From the NCBI GenBank assembly GCA_943788115.1, contig CALSPA010000012.1, forward strand, positions 248,001 through 312,000: 64,000 nucleotides of DNA, written 5' to 3'. This document shows positions 55,752-64,000 of this stretch, piece after piece. This stretch comes from an uncultured Flavobacteriales bacterium (GTDB lineage Bacteria > Bacteroidota > Bacteroidia > Flavobacteriales_D > Parvicellaceae). The notes under the pieces were generated by a model. The model saw only the letters and a list, made by a program, of their open reading frames with translations, was not told the DNA's origin and made no database searches. A program made the position numbers and the translations under genes. Within the stretch, counting starts at the first letter, position 1. Each line of letters opens with the position of its first letter.

Positions 55752-56482
55752 GATATTTTTTTGAAATAGCTTATGATGGCACAAATTATCATGGATGGCA
55801 AAAGCAAGAAAATGCTGTTTCTGTTCAAGAAATAGTTTCTCAAAAGATTGCAAAGTATTTAAATCATAAAGATATTTCTGTTTTAGGCTGTGGTAGAACT
55901 GATGCTGGAGTTCACGCTAGTCAATTTTATTTCCATACTGATATTGATCAGTTAGATGTTTCTAAGGCAATATTTAATTTAAATAATATGCTGCCTAGTG
56001 ACATTAGTATTTCATCGATTTTAAAAATGAAAGAAAATGTACATGCTCGATTTGATGCATCAAGTAGAAAATATTGCTATTATATTCATCAGAAAAAAAA
56101 TCCATTTAGAGATAAATTTTCATTGTATTACAAGAAGGAACTTGACGTTGATGCTATGAATGCAGCTTGTTTATTTTTTATAGGCACACAAGATTTCACT
56201 TCTTTTAGTAAGCTTCATACGGGAGCTAAAACTAATATTTGCACTATTTCTGAAATAAATTGGTGTAAATCCAATGATGATTTAATCTTTACCATTACCG
56301 CAAATAGATTTCTTAGAAATATGGTTCGATCAATTGTAGGTACTATGTTTGAAGTGGGTGTTGGTAAAATACCTTCTAGTGAAATTCTAAGAATCATTGA
56401 ATCTAAAAATCGAAATTCTGCAGGTTGTTCTGTTCCTGCTCACGGATTGTTTTTGGAAAAAGTTAATTATCCTTATTTGTAA
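55748..56482 (+). CDS. truA: tRNA pseudouridine(38-40) synthase
   Basis: The 244-aa protein starts MRYFFEIAYDGTNYHGWQKQ and carries the catalytic Asp in GCGRTDAGVHASQFYFH, followed by RKYCYYIHQKKNPFRD and FLRNMVRSIVGTMFEVG. These are the TruA signature blocks. It converts uridine to pseudouridine in the tRNA anticodon arm. It overlaps cmk and is followed after 53 bases by the ABC exporter gene. Confidence 0.95.
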   Translation: MRYFFEIAYDGTNYHGWQKQENAVSVQEIVSQKIAKYLNHKDISVLGCGRTDAGVHASQFYFHTDIDQLDVSKAIFNLNNMLPSDISISSILKMKENVHARFDASSRKYCYYIHQKKNPFRDKFSLYYKKELDVDAMNAACLFFIGTQDFTSFSKLHTGAKTNICTISEINWCKSNDDLIFTITANRFLRNMVRSIVGTMFEVGVGKIPSSEILRIIESKNRNSAGCSVPAHGLFLEKVNYPYL

Positions 56483-56487
56483 TTTCT

Positions 56488-56507
56488 GCACATATAGGTG
56501 CTTTTTT
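56488..56507 (+). terminator. Weak candidate terminator between truA and the ABC exporter
   Basis: A short 4-bp stem GCAC/GTGC around a 6-base loop is followed by six T. The stem is too short for confidence, so read-through is possible. Confidence 0.3.
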
Positions 56508-56535
56508 AAATGTAATTATTAATTTCACTGACTTA

Positions 56536-58296
56536 ATGAGTGATGTTACTGGTAAAGCATGGGATAGTAAATTGTTTAGAAGGGTATTAGCGTATTCACT
56601 TCCTCATAAAAAATTACTTTTCACTGGACTTACCATGACAGTGATTTTGGCGTTACTCTCTTCGCTTCGACCATACATTATTGGTATGATGGTTGGTTCA
56701 TTTGTTAATCTAGGACTTAAAGATGATCTTCTTTATTGGACATTACTTATTGTATTGATGCTTGTAATGGAGTCTTTAGGACAGTTTTTTTTCTCTTATC
56801 GAGCTAATGAGTTGGGGCAATTTGTTATAAAAGACCTTAGAGTAGAATTGTTTAATCATATAACTAAACTTCGTTTAAAGTATTTTGATCAGCACCCAAT
56901 AGGAATGTTAGTTACTAGGGCAATTAGTGATATAGAGACAGTTGCTGAAATATTTTCTCAGGGAATTCTTATAATCTTAGGAGATTTATTAAAGTTAACG
57001 GCAGTTTTAAGTGTCATGTTTTTCATGAACTGGGAATTGACTTTAGTTGTTCTAATTCCTATTCCATTGCTTCTATTTTCTACTAATGTTTTCAAAAAGG
57101 TAATTAAGCGATCCTTTCAGGAGGTAAGGAATCAAGTTTCTATTTTAAATTCATTTGTACAAGAGCACATAACAGGAATGAATATAGTTCAAATCTTTAG
57201 TCGTGAAAAAGAGGAAGCTAGACTTTTTAGAGAAATTAATTATAAACATAAGAAAGCTCATATAAAGAGCATTATGGCATATTCTATATTTTTTCCTGTT
57301 GTTGAAAATTTAAGTGCAATATCAATCGCATTATTAATTCTTTTTTCGATCTATAAAATTGGTGATGCTGATGCAAATTTTATCGAGATAAGTGGTGATA
57401 TGACTGCTTTCATTCTTTATGTACACATGCTCTTTAGACCTATAAGAATGCTTGCGGATCGTTTCAATACGCTGCAAATGGGAATGGTTGGTTCATCTAG
57501 AGTTTTTAAAGTTTTAGATACAGAAGATAATATAGTGCAAAAAGGAAATTTAGAACCCAATGTCTTTTCAGGTGAGATTTCTTTTAAAGACGTAACTTTT
57601 GCCTATAAGGAAGGGTATCCAATTTTAAACAACATTTCTTTCGATATCAAGGAAGGTCAAACTTTGGCAATTGTTGGTGCTACAGGCTCGGGTAAGACTT
57701 CTATTATAAATTTATTTTGCCGCTTTTATGAATATCAATCGGGTCAAATTTTATTGGATAATAATGATTTAAGAAATTACAGTATTTCTAATTTAAGGTC
57801 TAAAATAGCTGTGGTTTTACAAGATGTTTTTCTCTATTCTGATACGGTTTTAAATAACATAACTTTAGGAGATCCAGCTATTAGTCTAGAAAAAGTTAAA
57901 GAAGCAGCCAAAATTATTGGAGCTGAGAGCTTCATAGAAAATTTACCTGGAAAATATGATTTTGATGTAAGGGAGAGGGGAGGGGTGTTGTCAACTGGTC
58001 AAAGACAATTGTTATCTTTTATGCGTTCTTATGTATATAATCCAGATATTTTAATCCTAGATGAAGCTACGTCTTCTATTGATACTGAAACAGAAGAATT
58101 GATTCAGTCTGCTATAAAGAAAATAACAAAAGGTCGAACATCAATTATTATTGCTCATCGACTTTCTACAATTAAAAATGCAGATCAAATTTTAGTGCTT
58201 GATAAGGGGAGAGTTGCAGAAATGGGAACACACAAGGAATTACTTTCAAAAAAGAATATTTACAGTAAGTTATATGAAATTCAATTTGTTGAATGA
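56536..58296 (+). CDS. ABC exporter, fused permease/ATPase
   Basis: The 586-aa half-transporter has a six-helix membrane domain (about 25-320) and a nucleotide-binding domain (about 345-586). The ATPase has Walker A IVGATGSGKTSIINL, signature LSTGQRQLLSF, Walker B DILILDEATSSIDTE and the IIIAHRLSTIKNAD switch. The signature reads STGQ rather than SGGQ, which is usual in this Bacteroidota subgroup. It would function as a homodimer or with a partner to export a lipid, peptide or drug. Substrate is unknown. It follows truA and converges on uvrA. Confidence 0.9.
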   Translation: MSDVTGKAWDSKLFRRVLAYSLPHKKLLFTGLTMTVILALLSSLRPYIIGMMVGSFVNLGLKDDLLYWTLLIVLMLVMESLGQFFFSYRANELGQFVIKDLRVELFNHITKLRLKYFDQHPIGMLVTRAISDIETVAEIFSQGILIILGDLLKLTAVLSVMFFMNWELTLVVLIPIPLLLFSTNVFKKVIKRSFQEVRNQVSILNSFVQEHITGMNIVQIFSREKEEARLFREINYKHKKAHIKSIMAYSIFFPVVENLSAISIALLILFSIYKIGDADANFIEISGDMTAFILYVHMLFRPIRMLADRFNTLQMGMVGSSRVFKVLDTEDNIVQKGNLEPNVFSGEISFKDVTFAYKEGYPILNNISFDIKEGQTLAIVGATGSGKTSIINLFCRFYEYQSGQILLDNNDLRNYSISNLRSKIAVVLQDVFLYSDTVLNNITLGDPAISLEKVKEAAKIIGAESFIENLPGKYDFDVRERGGVLSTGQRQLLSFMRSYVYNPDILILDEATSSIDTETEELIQSAIKKITKGRTSIIIAHRLSTIKNADQILVLDKGRVAEMGTHKELLSKKNIYSKLYEIQFVE

Positions 58297-58299
58297 AAC

Positions 58300-61087
58300 T
58301 TATAACTTATTCTTAAGAAATTGTCCTGTGTAAGATGCTTTGCATGAGATTAATTTTTCTGGAGTTCCCTCAAAAACTATGTTCCCTCCTTTTTCTCCTC
58401 CTTCAGGACCTATGTCAATTATCCAGTCAGCAGATTTAATTATCTCGGCATTGTGTTCAATAATAATGACATGATTTCCTTTTTCTATTAATGCGTTAAG
58501 CGCTTTTAAAAGTGTTTTAATATCATGAAAATGAAGTCCAGTTGTAGGTTCGTCAAAAATAAATAATGTTTTTTTGCTATTGTTTTTTAAACCCAAAAAC
58601 GAAGCCATTTTAATTCTTTGTGATTCCCCTCCACTAAGAGTGCTTGAAGATTGACCAAGCTTAACATATCCTAATCCTACTTCTTGAAGAGGTTTTATTC
58701 TTTCATGAATTTTAGCAACTATTTTGTCTTCTAAATTGTTGAAAAATAAAAGAGAATCATCTACTGTCATATCTAAAACATCTGAAATGTTCTTCTCATT
58801 ATATTTTACTTCAAGTACTTCTTCCTTGTACCTTTTTCCGTTACAACTCTCACAGGTTAGCAATACATCAGCCATAAACTGCATGCCTATTTTTAGTGTG
58901 CCTTCTCCTTCACATTCATCACACCTTCCACCTTCCACATTAAAGCTGAAGTGTTTAGATTTAAAACCATTTATTTTTGATAGCTGTTGGGTTGAAAATA
59001 AAGCTCTAATTTCATCAAATGCCTTTAAGTAGGTCACAGGATTAGATCTTGAGCTTTTCCCAATTGGGTTCTGGTTTATGAACTCAACTTGATCAACCAG
59101 TTGCAAATCTCCATCAATGTTAATGCATTTGTCATATTTCCTTAACCCAGATTCAATGTATTTTTTTAAAAACGAAAACAATACTCCGTTAATAATAGAT
59201 GATTTCCCACTTCCACTTACACCTGTTACTACAGTCATAATCTCAAGTGGAATTTTCACATCTACATTCTTAAGGTTGTTTTTATTAGCCCCTTCTATTT
59301 GAAGAAAGTTTTTCCATTTTCTTCTGAATTTTGGAGTTTCAATTTGTAGTTTTTTAGTAAGATATTTAGCAGTAAGACTTTCTTTCGAGTTGATTAAATC
59401 ATTATTGTTTCCCTGAAAAATTATTTCACCACCATTTGATCCTGCAAAAGGTCCAATGTCAATAATTTCATCTGCAGAACGCATAATTTCTTCTTCATGT
59501 TCAACAATTATTACTGAATTCCCTATTGAATTTAATTTTTTCAATACGCTTATTAGACGATGTGTGTCTCTTGGGTGAAGGCCGATTGATGGTTCGTCAA
59601 GAATATACATGGATCCAATAAGACTACTTCCTAATGAGGTGGCAAGGTTAATTCGTTGAGACTCTCCTCCAGAAAGTGAGTTCGATAATCTATTTAAAGA
59701 TAAATATCCAAGTCCTACATTGTTTAGGTATTCTAATCTATTTTTAAGTTCTATAATTATTCTTTTTGCAATTGTTGCATCATGTTTATTAAGTACTAAT
59801 GATTCAAAAAATGATTGAGCTTCTAAAATAGAATAACTCGCAAATTTCTGTAATTGATTTATTGTCAACTTTAACATGTTGGGCATCTTTTCTTAGTCTT
59901 GTCCCTTTACAATCATTACAAATGGTTTTACCACGATACCTAGCCAACATTACTCGATACTGAATTTTATAACTTTTACTTTCGATGTAGTTGAAGAAGC
60001 TATTAATTCCTCCAAAATGGTTGTTGCCATTCCATAATAAGCTGTATTGCTCTTTTGTAAGCTTATTAATTGGTTGATGAATGGGGAAGTTGAATTCGTT
60101 TGCAGTTTGAATCAAGTCATCTTTCCATTTGCTCATTTTTTCACCTCTCCAGCAGACAACTCCATTTTCATAGATTGATAAGTGTTTGTTAGGAATAACT
60201 AGATCTTCATCTATTCCCATAACTTTCCCGTATCCTTCACAGGTAGGACAAGCTCCTAGTGGATTATTAAAAGAAAAGAAGTCTAATGTGGGTTCTGTGT
60301 ACTGAATGCCATTTTCTTCGAAACTATTGTTTAGAATATGTTTTTCTTTTTTTTCATTAAAAATAATAGCAGCACAAATTCCATTTCCTTCAGAAAAAGC
60401 ATTTACAGTAGACTCTAATACTCTTGTTTGATTTTGTTCAGTAGAAGAACATGTGATTCGGTCTACTATTAGCCAAATGTCACTTTTTGTTTTTAATTTG
60501 CTTGAATCTTCAATAGATACAATTTCATTGTCAATGTAAAGTTTATTAAACCCTTGTTCCTTTGTTATTTTTAACTGAGTTTCTAAATTCCTTCCATTGG
60601 GAATAATAAGTGGGCAAATTATTAAAGCTTTAGTTTCTTTTGAATATTGATTTATAATTTCTAATATTTCTTCGGGTTGATCTTTTTTTATTTGATTTCC
60701 TGTAATAGGAGATATAGTTTTGCCAATTCTTGCGTAAAGTAATTTTAAATAGTCATAAATTTCAGTACTTGTTCCAACTGTACTTCTTGGGTTTGTAGTA
60801 TTTACTTTTTGCTCTATAGCAATTGCTGGTGAAATTCCTTTTATTTGATCAACATCAGGTTTGTCTAATCTACCTAGAAATAACCTGGCGTAAGCGCTTA
60901 AACTTTCAACATATCTTCTTTGTCCTTCTGCGTACAATGTATCAAAAGCTAAAGATGATTTACCTGATCCGGAAACTCCTGTAATAACTGTTATTTTATT
61001 TCGTTTTATGGCAACATCAATATTTTTTAAGTTGTGTACTCTTGCTCCTTTAATAATAATATGTGACTTTGTACTTATGCCTTTCAT
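58300..61087 (-). CDS. uvrA: Excinuclease ABC subunit A, interrupted by one apparent +1 indel
   Basis: The N-terminal part (from ATG 61087, about 420 aa) and the C-terminal part lie in different frames that meet near 59832-59833 (AA on the plus strand; an extra T in the coding strand). Removing it gives ITEICELSILEAQSFFESL, so the repaired protein is 928 aa, normal for UvrA. The two ATPase modules (TGVSGSGKSSLAFDTLYAEG and TGVSGSGKSSIINGVL), zinc fingers (GACPTCEGYGK, CNDCKGTRLR, CDECEGEG and CESCNGKRY) and LSGGESQRI signatures are all present. UvrA scans DNA for bulky damage with UvrB. A sequence error is more likely than loss of function. Confidence 0.93.
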
Positions 61088-61327
61088 CCCATAGGATTAA
61101 TTTACAGGTTATGAATTCCTGTTATTTTCAAAAAATGCTAAAATAAGTTAAATTATATAACAGACTTAATCTGTTTTTTTATATTTGATCTAGAAAAATT
61201 AACAAAACAGGAAACCTTTATGAACTTTTTAAGTTTATATAGTGTACCTTAACTAAAAAATTGCCTATAGAATAATATCTACTTTTTATTAACATAAGTC
61301 TTTATAGACTATTTAAATGTAGATGCT

Positions 61328-61930
61328 ATGGCAACTGATAAACTAGCGGATCAACAATTAATTCGCAATTACCTCGAGGGTAACGACTATTCTTTTGAAA
61401 TTTTATTAAAAAGACATCAAGATCGTGTATTTAACTATATCAACAAACTGGTTAAAAATACTGATGTAGCAAATGATGTTTTTCAAGACACTTTTATTAA
61501 AGTAATATCCACTCTAAAGAGAGGAATGTACAATGAAGAGGGTAAATTCTTGCCTTGGGTAATGAGAATTGCCCACAATTTAGTCATTGATTATTTTAGG
61601 AATTCTTCTAAGATGCCTATTGTAGGCAGGAAAAATAATTCGGATAGTGATGAGTTTGATATTTTTCAAATTTTAAAGTTAGAAGATTGTACTGTTGAAG
61701 ATGAAATTGTAGAAGGTCAAATTCATGAAGATTTAAGAGCTCTTGTTGAATTACTTCCTCAGGAACAAAGACAAGTGGTTAAAATGAGGCACTTTATGGG
61801 GATGAGCTTTAAAGATATAGCTGACTCTAGTGATGTTAGTATTAATACAGCATTAGGTAGAATGCGTTACGCTTTAATCAACTTAAGAAAGATGATTAAA
61901 GAAAACGATATTATGCTTACAGTATCTTAA
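61328..61930 (+). CDS. RNA polymerase sigma factor, sigma-70 (ECF-like)
   Basis: The 200-aa protein has a region 2 (HQDRVFNYINKLVKNTDVANDVFQDTFIK and FLPWVMRIAHNLVIDYFR) and a region 4 helix-turn-helix (LPQEQRQVVKMRHFMGMSFKDIADSSDVSINTALGRMRYALINL). It is the SigW-like group with a 20-30-residue linker rich in Asp. I see no anti-sigma gene next to it; the small gene at 62003 is not recognisably one. The long 5' region (61088-61327) may carry a promoter. Its regulon is unknown. Confidence 0.92.
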   Translation: MATDKLADQQLIRNYLEGNDYSFEILLKRHQDRVFNYINKLVKNTDVANDVFQDTFIKVISTLKRGMYNEEGKFLPWVMRIAHNLVIDYFRNSSKMPIVGRKNNSDSDEFDIFQILKLEDCTVEDEIVEGQIHEDLRALVELLPQEQRQVVKMRHFMGMSFKDIADSSDVSINTALGRMRYALINLRKMIKENDIMLTVS

Positions 61931-62002
61931 TTATTTAATCCTCACAATAAATGTTAATTAGTAGCGTTAAGTTGATATGTTTAATTAAAAATATATTCGC
62001 CT

Positions 62003-62170
62003 ATGCTAAGAGCATCTACTCGTTATAATTCGAAAGAATTAACAATTAAAAGTCAAAAAAAATCTACCCAATTAAAAAAAGAAATCGTAATTAGTGTTTT
62101 GAATTTCTCAAAATCTTTTAAAGTTGAAAATTGCGGTGAAAACTCTAAAATAGAGTACAATATGAATTAA
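62003..62170 (+). CDS. Small ORF (55 aa) downstream of the sigma factor
   Basis: The ATG at 62003 opens a 55-codon frame with basic N-half (MLRASTRYNSKELTIKSQKK) and a more structured C-half (KKEIVISVLNFSKSFKVENC). It lies 72 bases after the sigma-factor stop, in the same direction, and is closed by a strong hairpin terminator 8 bases downstream. Gene, terminator and spacing are what a real transcript tail would look like. I recall similar short frames after sigma factors in other Bacteroidota but cannot verify this. Function is unknown; it has no signal peptide or zinc-ribbon motif. Confidence 0.55.
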   Translation: MLRASTRYNSKELTIKSQKKSTQLKKEIVISVLNFSKSFKVENCGENSKIEYNMN

Positions 62171-62172
62171 CA

Positions 62173-62206
62173 AAAAAAGGAGAGCTATTTAGCTCTCCTT
62201 TTTTTA
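62173..62206. terminator. Bidirectional rho-independent terminator
   Basis: A perfect 8-bp stem GGAGAGCT/AGCTCTCC (62179-62186 and 62191-62198) with loop ATTT is flanked by seven A on the left and a T tract on the right. It can end transcription of the sigma-factor side and of the convergent dehydrogenase gene, whose stop lies in the T tract. Confidence 0.9.
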
Positions 62207-63092
62207 TTTGAAATTTTCAGATACAATAAGCTCTTTTGTACCATGACTCCATGAATAAAAACCTTCTTTAGATTTTATTCCTAATTTTCCAGCTGTAACC
62301 ATGTTTACTAAAAGTGGGCAAGGGGCATATTTAGGGTTCCCGAATCCATCTTGAAGTACTCTAAGAATTGCAAGGCAAACATCCAAACCAATAAAATCTG
62401 CTAATTGTAATGGGCCCATTGGATGAGCCATTCCAAGTTTCATCACTGTATCTATTTCTTCAACTCCAGCTACACCTTCATATAAAGTAATAATTGCCTC
62501 ATTTATCATGGGCATTAATATTTTATTTGCAACAAATCCAGGATAATCATTTACTTCCACAGGCTGTTTTGCCGAGCTTTTTAGAAAGAGTCATTATTGT
62601 GTTTAGGACGCTTTCTGAAGTTGAATAACCTTTAATTACCTCTATTAGCTTCATTACAGGCACTGGATTCATAAAATGCATTCCAATTACTTTGTCAGGT
62701 CTATTTGTAATTGCCGCAATTTTTGTAATGGAAATAGATGATGTGTTGGTTGCTAAAATTGTTTTTTTAGGTGAAAAATGTCTAAATCTTTGAATATTTT
62801 GAGTTTTAATTCAGTATTTTCTGTAGCTGCTTCAACAACAAGATCAGCATCTTTTACACCAACCTCTATGGATGTTTCAGTGAGTTAAATTATTAAGCGT
62901 GTTTGTTTTATCAGTTTCAGATATTTTATCCTTGCTAACCATTCTGTCTAAATTCTTTGAGATGGTGTTTATCGCTTTTTGAAGAGCATCTTCAGAAACG
63001 TCTACAAGATTTACTTTAAAACCATTTTGAGCAAAGACATGAGCAATTCCATTTCCCATGGTACCCGCTCCAATAACTGTAATATTGTTCAT
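62204..63092 (-). CDS. 3-hydroxyacyl-CoA dehydrogenase, interrupted by three apparent indels
   Basis: The start is ATG 63092 ([20 protein letters not shown], the NAD-binding GxGxxG). The frame breaks near 62882 (extra base), at the A5 run 62774-62778 (missing base) and at the T4 run 62567-62570 (extra base). Corrected, it reads through [54 protein letters not shown] and [20 protein letters not shown] to a 295-aa product, normal for this family. It oxidises 3-hydroxybutyryl-CoA or related 3-hydroxyacyl-CoA in beta-oxidation or butyrate-type pathways. It follows the sugar transferase by 23 bases. Three independent losses that all repair to the family consensus favour sequence error. Confidence 0.88.
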
Positions 63093-63115
63093 TTTATAAT
63101 TTATTTTTATTTGTT

Positions 63116-64000
63116 TTATTTCCCAGAACCTTTTGAAATAATGATTAGTGTGTAAAACATGATTTTAATATCTAAAGAAATAGACATGTTTTCTACATAA
63201 AGTACGTCATATTTTAGTCTCGAAATCATTTCATCTACGTTTTCGGCATATCCATATTTAACCTGACCCCAACTTGTAATTCCAGGTTTAACTTTTTCTA
63301 AATGCTTATAGTGTGGTGCTCTAGCTTTAATCTTGTCAATGAAATATTGTCTTTCAGGTCTTGGTCCAACAATTGACATTTCACCTTTTAAGACATTAAT
63401 GAATTGAGGAATTTCATCTAGTCTTGTCTTTCTCATTATTCGACCAATATTAGTGATTCTAGGGTCTGTTGAGCTAGATAGCTGAGGCCCATCTTTTTCA
63501 GCATTTTGAACCATGGATCTAAACTTATAAATAAAGAATTCTTTTCTGAGTCTGCCAACTCTTTCTTGTTTGTATAAAATAGGGCCTTTGGATGAGTACC
63601 AAACCATTATTGCTAGAATTAAAAATACAGGTAGTAAAATGATTAGTGCAATGATTGAAATAAAAACATCCATGAATCTTTTAGTTGTTTTTTGCCATGC
63701 TGGCATTATTTCAGGGTTGACTTCAATTAATAAAGCACCAAAAATAGCAGTCATTTTAACAGATCCCATTAGGATGTTGTACATGTCTGGTATTATTTTA
63801 ATTCTAACATTTAAATCACTTAAATCATTAATTATTTTGTTAATGTTTTCATGTTCAGAAGATTCTACAGCAATAATAACTTCTTCAATCTCTTGATTGG
63901 TTATTGTTTGTTTTAAAAGTTTATAATTTCCATAATGTTCAATCGGAGCATCTGATAGTGACCTGTCTATTCCATTTGTACTTAAGAAACCTTTAAATAA
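63116..64000 (-). CDS. Exopolysaccharide polyprenyl-phosphate glycosyl-1-phosphate transferase (5' end outside the window)
   Basis: The frame is open to the window edge at 64000, so the N-terminus is missing. What is visible starts inside a CoA-binding-like domain (IEEVIIAVESSEHENINKII) and continues through one membrane helix (FMDVFISIIALIILLPVFLI) to the bacterial sugar transferase core: LYKQERVGRLRKEFFIYKFR, DPRITNIGRIMRKTRLDEIPQFINVL, MSIVGPRPERQYFIDKI and KPGITSWGQVKYG. Enzymes of this family load the first sugar-1-phosphate on undecaprenyl phosphate to start capsule or exopolysaccharide. An ATG exists at 63784, but it lies after the conserved N-terminal segment, so it is not the start. 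The sugar is not determined. Confidence 0.9.
   Translation of the reverse strand, partial: LFKGFLSTNGIDRSLSDAPIEHYGNYKLLKQTITNQEIEEVIIAVESSEHENINKIINDLSDLNVRIKIIPDMYNILMGSVKMTAIFGALLIEVNPEIMPAWQKTTKRFMDVFISIIALIILLPVFLILAIMVWYSSKGPILYKQERVGRLRKEFFIYKFRSMVQNAEKDGPQLSSSTDPRITNIGRIMRKTRLDEIPQFINVLKGEMSIVGPRPERQYFIDKIKARAPHYKHLEKVKPGITSWGQVKYGYAENVDEMISRLKYDVLYVENMSISLDIKIMFYTLIIISKGSGK

Noticed and set aside
57961-58020. Degenerate ABC signature in the exporter (LSTGQ instead of LSGGQ)
   Set aside because: This variant is usual in related Bacteroidota exporters and Walker A and B are intact, so no defect is inferred.
63116-63784. Start of the sugar transferase at the ATG at 63784
   Set aside because: The reading frame continues in family-like sequence to the window edge, so the true start is outside.
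1-64000. tRNA, rRNA, insertion sequence, prophage or defence-system genes
   Set aside because: No cloverleaf, no transposase or integrase, no phage structural gene and no restriction or CRISPR gene could be recognised.

Overview
This window is an AT-rich stretch of a Bacteroidota chromosome, most likely a marine or aquatic member of the Flavobacteriales; the rank below that is a guess. Several things point this way: many secreted proteins carrying type IX secretion system (T9SS) type A or type B sorting domains, two PorP/SprF-family proteins, SprB-type repeats, a CarboxypepD_reg-TonB receptor operon, bacillithiol synthesis (bshA), a fused E1 alpha/beta dehydrogenase, and promoters that resemble the Bacteroidota pattern TTG-N19/20-TAnnTTTG. 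I see no rRNA, tRNA, CRISPR array, insertion sequence or prophage. It reads as ordinary chromosome with an accessory cell-surface layer.

Layout. 1-7.3 kb (minus strand): a DUF2279 protein, TerC, then a translationally coupled T9SS trio (type B giant protein, PorP/SprF, partial TPR/PD40-like protein). 7.4-12.9 kb (plus): an unrecognised 50-aa microprotein gene overlapping a phosphodiesterase-TPR-sulfotransferase fusion, then three tandem T9SS type A paralogues. 12.9-23.9 kb: a beta-barrel protein, E1 alpha/beta, a T9SS type B protein, bshA, an acyl-CoA carboxylase beta subunit with arsS, an acidic protein and an acyl-CoA ligase. 24.3-30.6 kb: a second PorP/SprF, lolD, sucC, and a serine operon (serC-serA-DUF1015). 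30.8-43.3 kb: two consecutive units, each a small secreted protein overlapping a giant SprB-repeat adhesin. 43.3-54 kb: ferredoxin, LuxC-like reductase, carbonic anhydrase, phosphoribosyltransferase, a TonB-receptor operon, a ZIP transporter with a methyltransferase, and a lipoprotein. 54-64 kb: a SiaB/SiaC-like pair, cmk, truA, an ABC exporter, uvrA, a sigma factor with a downstream microgene, a 3-hydroxyacyl-CoA dehydrogenase and a partial sugar transferase.

Five genes are broken by single-base indels (serC, both giant adhesins, uvrA and the 3-hydroxyacyl-CoA dehydrogenase). In almost every case adding or removing one base restores a family-typical protein, several times at a homopolymer. 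The economical reading is consensus error in the sequence, not gene decay. I therefore annotate these as single genes and list each suspected site.

How the genes work together: the surface proteins appear to form T9SS export units, with PorP/SprF proteins as likely anchoring or secretion partners for type B adhesins. The housekeeping genes cover serine synthesis, the TCA cycle, branched-chain and fatty acyl-CoA metabolism, DNA repair and tRNA modification. The least described pieces are the microprotein plus phosphodiesterase-TPR-sulfotransferase pair, the duplicated small-protein/giant-adhesin units, and the microgene after the sigma factor.
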